Assembly: GCF_007923255.1 (NCBI RefSeq)
Contig: NZ_VOHJ01000008.1
Location: forward strand, 1 to 64,000
Direction: 5' to 3'
Length of the DNA: 64,000 bases
Origin: Vulcaniibacterium thermophilum
GTDB lineage: Bacteria; Pseudomonadota; Gammaproteobacteria; Xanthomonadales; Xanthomonadaceae
Below are positions 57,925 through 64,000 of the stretch, one piece after another. The first letter of the stretch is position 1, and the number at the start of each line of letters is the position of its first letter. The notes below the pieces were generated by a model, which searched no databases, was not told the DNA's origin, and saw only the letters and a list, made by a program, of their open reading frames with translations. Made by a program: the position numbers and the translations under genes.

Positions 57925-59006
57925 GGCGCGTCTCCTGCGCCGAGGTGCGGGAACCGGGAATCGGGAACGGGGAATCGACCGGAAAGCGGGCTGGCGCCCC
58001 CGGTGTCCGGGGACGCGGGCGATGACCCCGCACCTTCGATTCCCGATTCCCGATTCCCGATTCCCAGTTTCTCCGCCACCCGCAACACCGCGCTGCGCGC
58101 GCGCGGGTTGTCGGCGATCTCGGCCTCGTCGGCCTTGATCGCATCGCCGATGGCGCGCAGGGTCGGGGTGAAGTCCGGCACCACCGGCATGCGCCGGCTC
58201 GCCGGCGGCGCCTTGGCGTGGCGGGCGATGAACTGCTTGACGATGCGGTCTTCCAGCGAGTGGAAGCTGATCACCGCCAGCCGCCCGCCCGGCTTCAGCC
58301 GCGCGTGGGCGGCATCGAGCCCGGCCTCGAGATCGCCCAGCTCGCGGTTGATGTGGATGCGGATGGCCTGGAAGCTGCGCGTGGCCGGATGGATGCGGCC
58401 GTCGCCGCGCGGCAGCACGGAAGCGATGAGTTCGGCGAGCTCGCGCGTGCGCAGGATCGGCTGCTGCGCGCGGCGCGCCACGATCGCGCGCGCGATGCGT
58501 CGGCTCTGGCGCTCCTCGCCGTAGCGCCAGAGCACGTCGGCGATCTCGCGCTCGGAGGCGGAGGCCAGCCACTCCGCGGCGCTCTCGCCGGAGGTCGGGT
58601 CCATCCGCATGTCGAGCGGGCCGTCCTTGCCGAAGCTGAAACCGCGCTCGGCGACGTCCAGCTGCGGCGAGGACACGCCGAGATCGAACAGCACGCCGTC
58701 GAGCCCGTCCGCGGTGGCGCTCCAGTCGGCCAGCTCGGCGAAGCTGCCGTGGCGCACCGACACGCGCGCGTCGCCGGCGAACTCCGCCTGCGCGATCGCG
58801 ATCGCTTCCGGGTCCTTGTCCATCAGCAGCAGCCGCCCTTCCGGTCCCAGCCGTTCCAGCACGCCGCGGGCGTGTCCGCCGCGGCCGAACGTGCCGTCGA
58901 GGTAGATGCCGTCGGCACGCACCTGCAAACCGTCCAACACCTGCGCGTAGAGGACGGGGCGGTGGCCGGAGCCGGCATGCGCGCGGTCCATGCCACCCTC
59001 CGTCAT
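57921..59006 (-). CDS. rsmH: 16S rRNA m4C1402 methyltransferase RsmH, with repeat-derived tail
   Basis: A protein of 361 residues, longer than the usual 310-320. The family part has [33 protein letters not shown] for S-adenosylmethionine binding, [19 protein letters not shown] and ends [16 protein letters not shown] near residue 315. The remaining about 45 residues (containing NRESGIE and [17 protein letters not shown]) are encoded by a heptamer element. The TGA still overlaps the ftsL ATG. Methylates N4 of C1402 in 16S rRNA. Confidence 0.96.
   Translation of the reverse strand: MTEGGMDRAHAGSGHRPVLYAQVLDGLQVRADGIYLDGTFGRGGHARGVLERLGPEGRLLLMDKDPEAIAIAQAEFAGDARVSVRHGSFAELADWSATADGLDGVLFDLGVSSPQLDVAERGFSFGKDGPLDMRMDPTSGESAAEWLASASEREIADVLWRYGEERQSRRIARAIVARRAQQPILRTRELAELIASVLPRGDGRIHPATRSFQAIRIHINRELGDLEAGLDAAHARLKPGGRLAVISFHSLEDRIVKQFIARHAKAPPASRRMPVVPDFTPTLRAIGDAIKADEAEIADNPRARSAVLRVAEKLGIGNRESGIEGAGSSPASPDTGGASPLSGRFPVPDSRFPHLGAGDAP
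57948..58066. repeat. inverted heptamer element within the rsmH 3' end
   Basis: Left block 57948-57975: four units (CGGGAAC, CGGGAAT, CGGGAAC, GGGGAAT). Right block 58039-58066: four inverted units (three ATTCCCG and ATTCCCA). The 63-bp spacer is unique. Both arms and spacer are translated as the RsmH tail. Confidence 0.85.
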
Positions 59007-59449
59007 AGCTGCAGGTCGAGCAGCTCGTCGCTCAGATCCTCGTCAGTGATGGTCTGACGGATCTGCGCGTGATGCGCCTGCTCGCTCCACAACTCGAACT
59101 TGTCGCCCATGCCCAGCAGCACGGCCTTCTTCTCGATGCCGACCGCGGCGCGATGGCTGGCGGGAATGCCGATGCGGCCGTTGCCGTCCAGCTCGACATG
59201 GCAGGCGGCGCCCACCAGCTTCAGCTGCATGCTGCGGTTGACCTTCTTGGCCTTCGGCAGCGCGTTGACCTGGTCGCGCACGCGCTCCCAGACATGCACC
59301 GGATACAGGTACAGCGAACCGGCCTCGAACGGGTTGTAGGTGATGACCAGGCGGTTGCCGCACTCGCGCGCGACGAGGTCGCGGTAGGCGGTGGGCACCG
59401 CCAGCCGGCCCTTGTCGTCGATCGTGATGGCGGTTTCGCCCTGGAACAT
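59003..59449 (-). CDS. mraZ: transcriptional regulator MraZ
   Basis: A protein of 148 residues with two SpoVT-AbrB/MraZ domains: [23 protein letters not shown]-type at the start and [20 protein letters not shown] near residue 85. MraZ binds repeated GTGGG boxes before its own gene and tunes the dcw operon. ATG 59449 gives the family start MFQGET; a longer version from 59521 would cover the operator region and is unlikely. Overlaps rsmH (ATGA). Confidence 0.96.
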   Translation of the reverse strand: MFQGETAITIDDKGRLAVPTAYRDLVARECGNRLVITYNPFEAGSLYLYPVHVWERVRDQVNALPKAKKVNRSMQLKLVGAACHVELDGNGRIGIPASHRAAVGIEKKAVLLGMGDKFELWSEQAHHAQIRQTITDEDLSDELLDLQL

Positions 59450-59516
59450 TGCCCGTCCGTCCGGCGCGCCGCTCTCCGGCGGCGTCGCCCTGTCGGTTCG
59501 CCCTGCGGCGAACGTG

Positions 59517-59561
59517 GCCACGGAAAACCACTAAAAACCCGGTTTTCCCTCGGAATGCCAC
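59517..59561 (-). promoter_or_regulatory. MraZ operator: five boxes phased at 10 bp
   Basis: On the minus strand GTGGC, GAGGG, CGGGT, GTGGT and GTGGC begin exactly every 10 bp (plus-strand positions 59557, 59547, 59537, 59527, 59517). Known MraZ sites are GTGGG-type boxes separated by 5 nt. They lie directly downstream of the -10 element, in the mraZ leader. Confidence 0.7.
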
Positions 59562-59588
59562 CTTAGGAGCGCCCCGGAGCGATGTCAA
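59560..59588 (-). promoter_or_regulatory. sigma70-type promoter of the dcw operon
   Basis: TTGACA (59588-59583), a 17-nt spacer, TAAGGT (59565-59560). A perfect -35 and optimal spacing with a weaker -10. The leader to the mraZ ATG is about 105 nt. Confidence 0.75.
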
Positions 59589-59678
59589 CCGCGTTTCCGG
59601 GCTGATTTCCCTTGATCGATCAAAGGCTTGGGCCACACTTCAGAGACCGGTTCAAGAGTCGGCCGGTAGCGTTTGATT

Positions 59679-59697
59679 CGTCTCAGATTGTGAGACG
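59679..59697. promoter_or_regulatory. inverted repeat CGTCTCA-N5-TGAGACG, possible operator
   Basis: A perfect 7-bp dyad in the 335-bp divergent region between the dcw promoter and the haloperoxidase-like gene. A second palindrome TTGATCGATCAA lies at 59612-59623. No regulator can be named. Confidence 0.4.
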
Positions 59698-59923
59698 GAC
59701 GACCGTGCGCCTGGCCGGCAGGCCCGACGCGGAGCGGACGGCACGGCCGAGGCTTGTCGGCGCAGGCCCGGAAGCCATCTGCGCAATCTATCGGGAAGTG
59801 CAGTAGCGATTGCCTGCGCCAACCGAATGCACGACGCCTGCCGCTCACGGGGTGGCGACGCCCCGCGACGTAGGGTGCCGCGCGTCACGCCCACGGGTGT
59901 CGGAAAGCGGGGAGGGAAAGCAG

Positions 59924-61267
59924 GTGGCGCTGGGAGGGATTCCGAAGCCGCGGCGCGTCCTGCTGACCGTCGGTGCGACGCTCCTCGTCGGCCTGGCGGC
60001 GCTGCTGGGGTTTGCCGCGGCACTGCCGAGCGCACCCGATCCGGTCACCGAGTGGAACGCGATCGCGGCGACCGTGACCGGCTCGTTGAATCGCGGGCTC
60101 GCGCGGCAGCGGGCGTTGGCGATGGTGCACCTGGCCATCCACGACGCCTGCAACGCCGTCCGCCCGGTATACGCCAGCTACGGCGGGCCGCCGCCCGCAC
60201 CGGCCGGCGCCTCGGTCGATGCGGCCATCGCCGCCGCCGCGCACGAAGTGCTGCGCGCCACCGTGGAGCGGCCGTCGCCGACGCTCGAGGTGGCCTACTA
60301 CCGCGCGCTGCTGGCCACCCCGCCGGGCGAGCCGCGGCGCGCCGGCGTCGCGGTCGGACGCGAGGCCGCGCGCCGGATCCTGGCGCTGCGCGCGCAGGAC
60401 GGCGCCGATCGCGCCGCGACCGCGCTTCCGGCGGCGCGTGCCGCGCCGGGAACCTGGGAGCCGACCCCGCCGAAACACCTGCCCGCATTGCTGCCGGGCT
60501 GGACGCGGGTCGCGCCGTTCGTCATCCCGCGGGCGGACGCGTTCCGCCCGCCCCCGCCCCCCGCCATCGGCAGCGCCCTCTACGCGCGCCAGTACGAGGA
60601 AGTCCGTCAAATCGGCGCCGAGCGCAGTCCGGCACGCACCCCCACGCAGAGCGACACCGCGCGGCTGTGGGCCCGCGACATCGGCGAGCACTGGAACGCG
60701 ATCGCGCGCGCCGCGGTGAACTCGCAGACGGAAACCCGGCCGCCCGACCCGTTGCGGACTTGGCATCGGGCGCGGCTGTACGCGCTGCTCAACCTGGCCA
60801 TGGCGGACGGTTTCCTGTCCGGATGGGAGGCGAAGTACCACTACCGCTTCTGGCGCCCGGTGACCGCCATCCGCCAGGGCGCGCGCGATGGCAATCCCGC
60901 CACCGCCGGCGATCCGCACTGGTCGCCGCTGCTGCCCACCCCCGAGCATCCCGAGTACCCGTCCACCCACAGCGTGCTGTCCGGCGCCGCCGCGCAGGTG
61001 CTGCGCTGCACGCTCGGCACCGACCAGGCGCGCTTCACCGTGGAGGGCGGCGAGCGCCTCGCGCCGGTCGTGCGCCGGTACGGCGCGTTCTCGCAGGCCG
61101 CGCGCGAAGTGGTCGAGGCGCGCATCTACGCCGGCGCGCACTTCCGTGCCGCCAACGAGGAAGGGCTGCGCCAGGGCGAACGCATCGGCGCGTGGGTGTG
61201 CGAGCGCGCCTTGCCGCCGCTGCGCGCGAGCGCGCCGGCAGCGAATAGGGGCGGAGCCGGCCGGTAA
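59924..61267 (+). CDS. vanadium-dependent haloperoxidase / PAP2-like protein
   Basis: A protein of 447 residues from GTG 59924, preceded by GGAGGG at 59911-59916. An N-terminal hydrophobic helix (LLTVGATLLVGLAALLGFAA) suggests export. All three vanadate/phosphate-binding motifs are present: KYHYRFWRPVTAIR (near residue 305), PEYPSTHSVLSG with Ser and His (near 347) and ARIYAGAHFRAANEEG with Arg and His (near 400). Haloperoxidases and PAP2 phosphatases share this site, so the activity is open; length and spacing of motifs favour the haloperoxidase-like group. The last 15 bp overlap the 3' end of rnpB on the other strand. Confidence 0.85.
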   Translation: MALGGIPKPRRVLLTVGATLLVGLAALLGFAAALPSAPDPVTEWNAIAATVTGSLNRGLARQRALAMVHLAIHDACNAVRPVYASYGGPPPAPAGASVDAAIAAAAHEVLRATVERPSPTLEVAYYRALLATPPGEPRRAGVAVGREAARRILALRAQDGADRAATALPAARAAPGTWEPTPPKHLPALLPGWTRVAPFVIPRADAFRPPPPPAIGSALYARQYEEVRQIGAERSPARTPTQSDTARLWARDIGEHWNAIARAAVNSQTETRPPDPLRTWHRARLYALLNLAMADGFLSGWEAKYHYRFWRPVTAIRQGARDGNPATAGDPHWSPLLPTPEHPEYPSTHSVLSGAAAQVLRCTLGTDQARFTVEGGERLAPVVRRYGAFSQAAREVVEARIYAGAHFRAANEEGLRQGERIGAWVCERALPPLRASAPAANRGGAGR

Positions 61268-61598
61268 GCCGGGTTCTGTCGTGGACAGTCATTCCTCTCG
61301 GCCGCGCATCGCTGCGCGGCTCAAGCAGCCTACCCGGAGGCACCGCGGGCCGCGGCATCGCCTCCCTATTTGGCCTTGCTCCCGGTGGGGTTTGCCGTGC
61401 CGGTCCGTTGCCGGACTCGCGGTGCGCTCTTACCGCACCGTTTCACCCTTGCCTGATCCCTCGCGGGCCATCGGCGGTCTGCTCTCTGTTGCACTTTCCG
61501 TCGGCTCGCGCCGCCCAGGCGTTACCTGGCACCGTGCCCTGTGGAGCCCGGACTTTCCTCGGCATCCGAAGATGACGCGACTGTCTGGCCGACTCCGC
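61253..61598 (-). ncRNA. rnpB: RNase P RNA (M1, bacterial type A)
   Basis: On the minus strand all conserved regions appear in order: CAGACAGTCGC at the 5' side, GAGGAAAGTCCGGGCTCC, GGTGCCAGGTAACGCCTGGG, AGAGCAGACCGCC, AAGGGTGAAACGGTGCGGTAAGAGC, ACCGGGAGCAAGGCCAAATAGG, GGTAGGCTGCTTGAGCC and GACAGAACCCGGCTTA. The 5' GGAGTCGGCC pairs with the 3' GGCCGGCTCC to form P1, which sets the ends at about 61598 and 61253. It is the catalytic RNA that processes tRNA 5' ends. The place between rsmI and mraZ is conserved in relatives. Confidence 0.96.
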
Positions 61599-61604
61599 CT
61601 GGGG

Positions 61605-61610
61605 ATTGTA
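61605..61610 (-). promoter_or_regulatory. -10 element of rnpB; the -35 region is within repeat DNA
   Basis: TACAAT on the minus strand, 6 nt before the predicted RNA 5' end. The -35 position (about 61628-61633) lies inside the heptamer array that begins at 61618 and shows only GATTCC/TTCCCG-type sequence. Confidence 0.6.
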
Positions 61611-61617
61611 CGCGGAT

Positions 61618-61786
61618 CGGGGAATCGGGAATCGGGAATCGGGAATCGGGAATCGGGAATCGGGAATCGGGAGTCGGGAGTCGGGAGTCGGGAGTCGGGA
61701 GTCGGGAGTCGGGAGTCGGGAGCCGGGAGCCGGGAGCCGGGAGTCGGGAGCCGGGAGCCGGGAGTCGGGAGTCGGGAGTCGGGATT
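61618..61786 (+). repeat. tandem array of 24 heptamers (CGGGAAT family)
   Basis: One 8-bp unit (61618-61625) followed by 23 exact 7-bp units. Variants are in blocks: seven ending AAT, seven AGT, three AGC, one AGT, two AGC, three AGT and one ATT. Blocks of identical neighbours indicate growth by local duplication. It starts about 8 bp upstream of the rnpB -10. Confidence 0.97.
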
Positions 61787-61830
61787 CAAGATTTGCCAGA
61801 AAGCTCCTCCTCCGCGTGGGATCGGACGCC

Positions 61831-61926
61831 GTAGGTTGGGCTGAGCCGCAGGCGAAGCCCAACGCCCTGCCACGACACGAGGCGTCGTCGCGATCGATGT
61901 TGGGCTTCGCTCCGCTCAGCCCAACC
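61831..61926. repeat. REP doublet, copy 1
   Basis: GTAGGTTGGGCTGAGC...GAAGCCCAAC hairpin followed, 40 bp later, by the inverse GTTGGGCTTCGCTCCGCTCAGCCCAACC. Nearly identical to the copy at 61968-62066, including the sequence between hairpins (CCACGACACGAGGCGTCGTCGCGA). Confidence 0.9.
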
Positions 61927-61967
61927 GACCGGGCCGGATTGGGGTGTGGGACAGGACGGGCAGCCTC

Positions 61968-62066
61968 GTAGGTTGGGCTGAGCCGCAGGCGAAGCCCAAC
62001 GCCGTGCCACGACACGAGGCGTCGTCGCGACCGATGTTGGGCTTCGCTCCGCTCAGCCCAACCTAC
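61968..62066. repeat. REP doublet, copy 2
   Basis: Same composite as 61831-61926; here both outer heads are GTAG (the right one as CTAC at 62063-62066). The two copies form a direct repeat with period about 137 bp, so one arose by duplication of the other. Confidence 0.9.
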
Positions 62067-62109
62067 CGGGGCCGGATCAGGGGGTCGGGGAGGCGCGGAC
62101 AGTGGGCGC

Positions 62110-62133
62110 GTCGCGACTGAAAGCCGCTCCTGC
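62110..62133 (-). repeat. REP palindrome, GCAGGAGCGGCTTTCAGTCGCGAC
   Basis: Minus-strand copy of the same repeat type as 15771-15792 and 36026-36047, here with GCAG instead of GTAG at the head. Confidence 0.65.
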
Positions 62134-62162
62134 AGGGTCGGGTGCGGCACCGGCCGCCAATC

Positions 62163-62190
62163 GAATCCTAATCTCCCATCCCGAATCCCG
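62163..62190 (-). repeat. four degenerate inverted heptamers at the rsmI 3' end
   Basis: GAATCCT, AATCTCC, CATCCCG and AATCCCG, opposite in orientation to the array at 61618-61786. They include the rsmI stop codon and encode the Gly-rich end of the protein. Confidence 0.5.
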
Positions 62191-63019
62191 CCCCGGCGCC
62201 ATACAACGCCTTGCGCGGCGCCCCGCTCAGCTCGGCGGCGAGCTTGGCCGCGGCCGAGGGCGGCAGGTGCTCGGCCAGGCGGGCGTACAGGCGGCGGCCT
62301 TCGGCGATGCGCGCGGTCTCGTCGTCGCCCGCGCCTTCGACGATGAGCACGAACTCGCCCTTGCGCTGGTCGGCGTCGGCGCGCACGCGGGCGTGCAGGT
62401 CGGCGAGCGGGCCGTCGAGCACGGTCTCGAACAGTTTGGTGAGCTCGCGCGCCAGCACCGCGTGGCGCTCGCCGCCGAACGCCTCCACGCAGTCGGCCAG
62501 GCTTTCCTCGATGCGATGCGCCGACTCGTAGAACAGCAGCGTGCGCGTCTCGCCGGCGAGCTGCTGCAGGCGCTGGCGGCGCGCGGCGGCCTTCGCCGGC
62601 AGGAACCCCTCGAATACGAACCGGTCCGACGGCACCCCGGCCACGCTCAGCGCCGCGATCGCCGCGCAGGCGCCCGGCACGGGCGACACGCGCACGCCTG
62701 CCTCGCGTGCCGCGCGCACCAGCCGGAAGCCGGGATCGCTGACCAGCGGCGTGCCGGCATCGGACACCAGCGCGAGCGACCCGCCCGCCTGCAGCCGTGC
62801 GACGAGCTGCGCGGCCTGCGCCTCCTCGTTGTGTTCGTGCAGCGCCAGCAGCGGCCGCTGCAGGCCGTAGTGCGCGAGCAACTGGCGGGTGCGACGGGTG
62901 TCCTCGGCGCACACCGCATCGGCGGTGCGCAGCGTGTCGAGCGCGCGGGGCGTGAGGTCGCCGAGGTTGCCGATGGGCGTGGCGACGACGTACAGGGTGC
63001 CTGCGGACGGGGAGTTCAT
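62168..63019 (-). CDS. rsmI: 16S rRNA 2'-O-methyltransferase RsmI (C1402)
   Basis: A protein of 283 residues of the tetrapyrrole-methylase fold: GTLYVVATPIGNLGDLTPRAL at the start, CAEDTRRTRQLL, ALVSDAGTPLVSDPGFRLV near residue 80, and ALYGAGAGFGMGD at the end. It methylates the ribose of C1402, the same nucleotide that RsmH modifies on the base. ATG 63019 is used; ATG 63028 is possible. Divergent from lpoA, as in E. coli. The last residues are encoded by degenerate heptamers. Confidence 0.96.
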   Translation of the reverse strand: MNSPSAGTLYVVATPIGNLGDLTPRALDTLRTADAVCAEDTRRTRQLLAHYGLQRPLLALHEHNEEAQAAQLVARLQAGGSLALVSDAGTPLVSDPGFRLVRAAREAGVRVSPVPGACAAIAALSVAGVPSDRFVFEGFLPAKAAARRQRLQQLAGETRTLLFYESAHRIEESLADCVEAFGGERHAVLARELTKLFETVLDGPLADLHARVRADADQRKGEFVLIVEGAGDDETARIAEGRRLYARLAEHLPPSAAAKLAAELSGAPRKALYGAGAGFGMGD

Positions 63020-63107
63020 CGCCGGCATGGTAAGCCGCGACGCCGTCGCCGTGCCGTCCGCACCGACGGGTAGAATCGCCTCATCCCCCGCTTCGCCGCT
63101 GCCCGCC

Positions 63108-64000
63108 ATGCGTCCGATGTCCCGCTCCGGATCGACCGTTCTCGGTTTCGCGCTGATCGCCGTGCTGCTGCTCGGCGGATGCGCGACCGCGCCGCGCGCG
63201 ACCCGCACCGAAACCACCGAGCGCACCGATGCCGCCGCCGGCCAGGCGCGCGCGCTGGCGGCGAAGGCATCGACGCTGGGCGGCGCCGAGCGCAGCGCGG
63301 CGGAGCGGGAGATCGACCGCCTGCTCGGCGAGATGGACAACGCCACCCTGGCGCGCGTGGCGGCGGAGCTGCCGGCCGGCGATCCGCTCTACAACTACGC
63401 CGGGCGCGCGCTGCTGCGCCGCGGGCTGCCGCTGCCGCGACCGTTCGATCGCGGCGAGGGCTGGCGCTTCGCCGCCGGCGCCCCGGCCGAGCGCGATGGC
63501 TATCGCCCGCCGGCCAGGGTCGCCGTCCTGCTGCCGCTGAGCGGCGAGCTGGCCACGCCCGCCGCGCCGGTGCGCGACGGTTTCCTCGCCGGCTACTACG
63601 GCGAGTCGCGGCGGCGACCGGAGGTGCAGTTCTACAACACGGCCGCCGGCGGCGCGTTGGCCGCCTACGAGCGGGCGGTGGCCGACGGCAGCCAACTGGT
63701 GATCGGACCGCTCGGACGCGACGAGGTCGATGCGCTGTTCTCGCGCGGCCAGCTGCCGGTTCCGGTGCTGGCGCTCAATCGCGGCAACGTCCGGCCGCCC
63801 GCGGGGGCGGCGAGCTTCTCGCTGTCGCCGGAGGACGAGGGCAGCGCGGCGGCGGACTATCTGCACGCGCGCGGAGCGCGCCGCGTGCTGGCGATCGCCG
63901 GCGACGACGACGGCCAGCGCCGTGCCGCGCAGGCGTTGCGCGAACGCCTGGCGGAACGTGGCGGCACGGTGGTGGCGATCGTCGGCGAGGCCACCGCCGA
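63108..64000 (+). CDS. lpoA: penicillin-binding protein activator LpoA-like lipoprotein (3' end outside window)
   Basis: 297 codons are visible and open to the window edge. A lipoprotein signal ends LLLGGC (lipid Cys at residue 25). A helical N-terminal region (about 30-125) is followed by a periplasmic-binding-protein-like domain starting ARVAVLLPLSGELATPAAPVR and including QLVIGPLGRDEVDALF and VLALN, as in LpoA/YraM, which stimulates PBP1A from the outer membrane. The rsmI-lpoA divergent pair is conserved. A TAGAAT -10 candidate lies at 63071-63076. The C-terminal half cannot be judged. Confidence 0.88.
   Translation, partial: MRPMSRSGSTVLGFALIAVLLLGGCATAPRATRTETTERTDAAAGQARALAAKASTLGGAERSAAEREIDRLLGEMDNATLARVAAELPAGDPLYNYAGRALLRRGLPLPRPFDRGEGWRFAAGAPAERDGYRPPARVAVLLPLSGELATPAAPVRDGFLAGYYGESRRRPEVQFYNTAAGGALAAYERAVADGSQLVIGPLGRDEVDALFSRGQLPVPVLALNRGNVRPPAGAASFSLSPEDEGSAAADYLHARGARRVLAIAGDDDGQRRAAQALRERLAERGGTVVAIVGEATA

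Noticed and set aside
59450-59521. Longer MraZ start at 59521
   Set aside because: It would add 24 residues not found in MraZ proteins and would cover the operator boxes.
59612-59623. FNR box (TTGAT...ATCAA)
   Set aside because: The FNR consensus needs four bases between half sites; here there are only two (TTGATCGATCAA).
61618-61786. CRISPR array
   Set aside because: The units are 7 bp with no spacers and no cas genes are near; it is a simple tandem repeat.

Overview
The window looks like chromosome from a high-GC member of the Xanthomonadaceae/Lysobacteraceae (Lysobacter, Luteimonas or a relative). The case rests on gene order I recognise from that family: sucCD next to pilSR-pilABCD-coaE, secA-M23-dciA-lpxC running into a complete division and cell wall (dcw) cluster, then rnpB, rsmI and lpoA. 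No phage, insertion sequence, CRISPR array or tRNA was seen. No species is assigned.

Layout. 1-7.3 kb: an unrecognised gene cut by the window edge, a lipoprotein, a DUF5916 outer-membrane protein, a YbaL-type antiporter, a CobB-type sirtuin and a metallo-beta-lactamase-fold gene broken by an in-frame TGA. 7.3-15.7 kb: clpB, divergent from a trehalose operon (otsB, a GH15 glycosidase, otsA), and a purine-type permease convergent with otsA. 15.8-19.6 kb: pgeF, rluD, bamD and a phzF-like gene. 19.6-25.4 kb: nadE, nrdB and nrdA, preceded by a cobalamin riboswitch. 25.5-36.7 kb: sucD and sucC, then pilS, pilR, pilA, pilB, pilC, pilD and coaE. 36.8-43.3 kb: a Nudix/thiamine-phosphate-synthase fusion, secA, an M23 peptidase, dciA and lpxC. 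43.5-59.5 kb: ftsZ, ftsA, ftsQ, ddlB, murC, murG, ftsW, mraY, murF, murE, ftsI, ftsL, rsmH and mraZ, all on the minus strand. 59.9-64 kb: a vanadium-haloperoxidase/PAP2-like protein, rnpB, a repeat field, rsmI and the start of lpoA.

How it works together. The dcw genes form one polycistronic unit in which every junction from mraZ to ftsA overlaps, so translational coupling is likely throughout; it starts at a sigma70-type promoter followed by five 10-bp-phased MraZ-type boxes. murD and murB are not in the cluster. clpB and the trehalose operon diverge from two matching heat-shock-like promoters, which would join protein disaggregation and compatible-solute synthesis in one stress response. 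The class Ia ribonucleotide reductase has a promoter, a B12 riboswitch and a hairpin over the nrdA ribosome binding site, suggesting it is shut off when cobalamin is available.

The least expected feature is a family of heptanucleotide repeat elements (unit CGGGAAT). Four loci carry a block of about four units, a 60-110 bp spacer that differs each time, and an inverted block. They lie at the secA/nudix, ftsZ/ftsA, ftsA/ftsQ and rsmH/ftsL junctions; a 24-unit array next to rnpB with a degenerate inverted arm at the rsmI end may be a fifth. The unit has no stop codon in any of six frames, and at several loci the neighbouring reading frame runs straight through it, giving RsmH and FtsQ unusual C-terminal tails and the Nudix protein an N-terminal leader. 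GTAG-headed REP palindromes of at least three types are also present.
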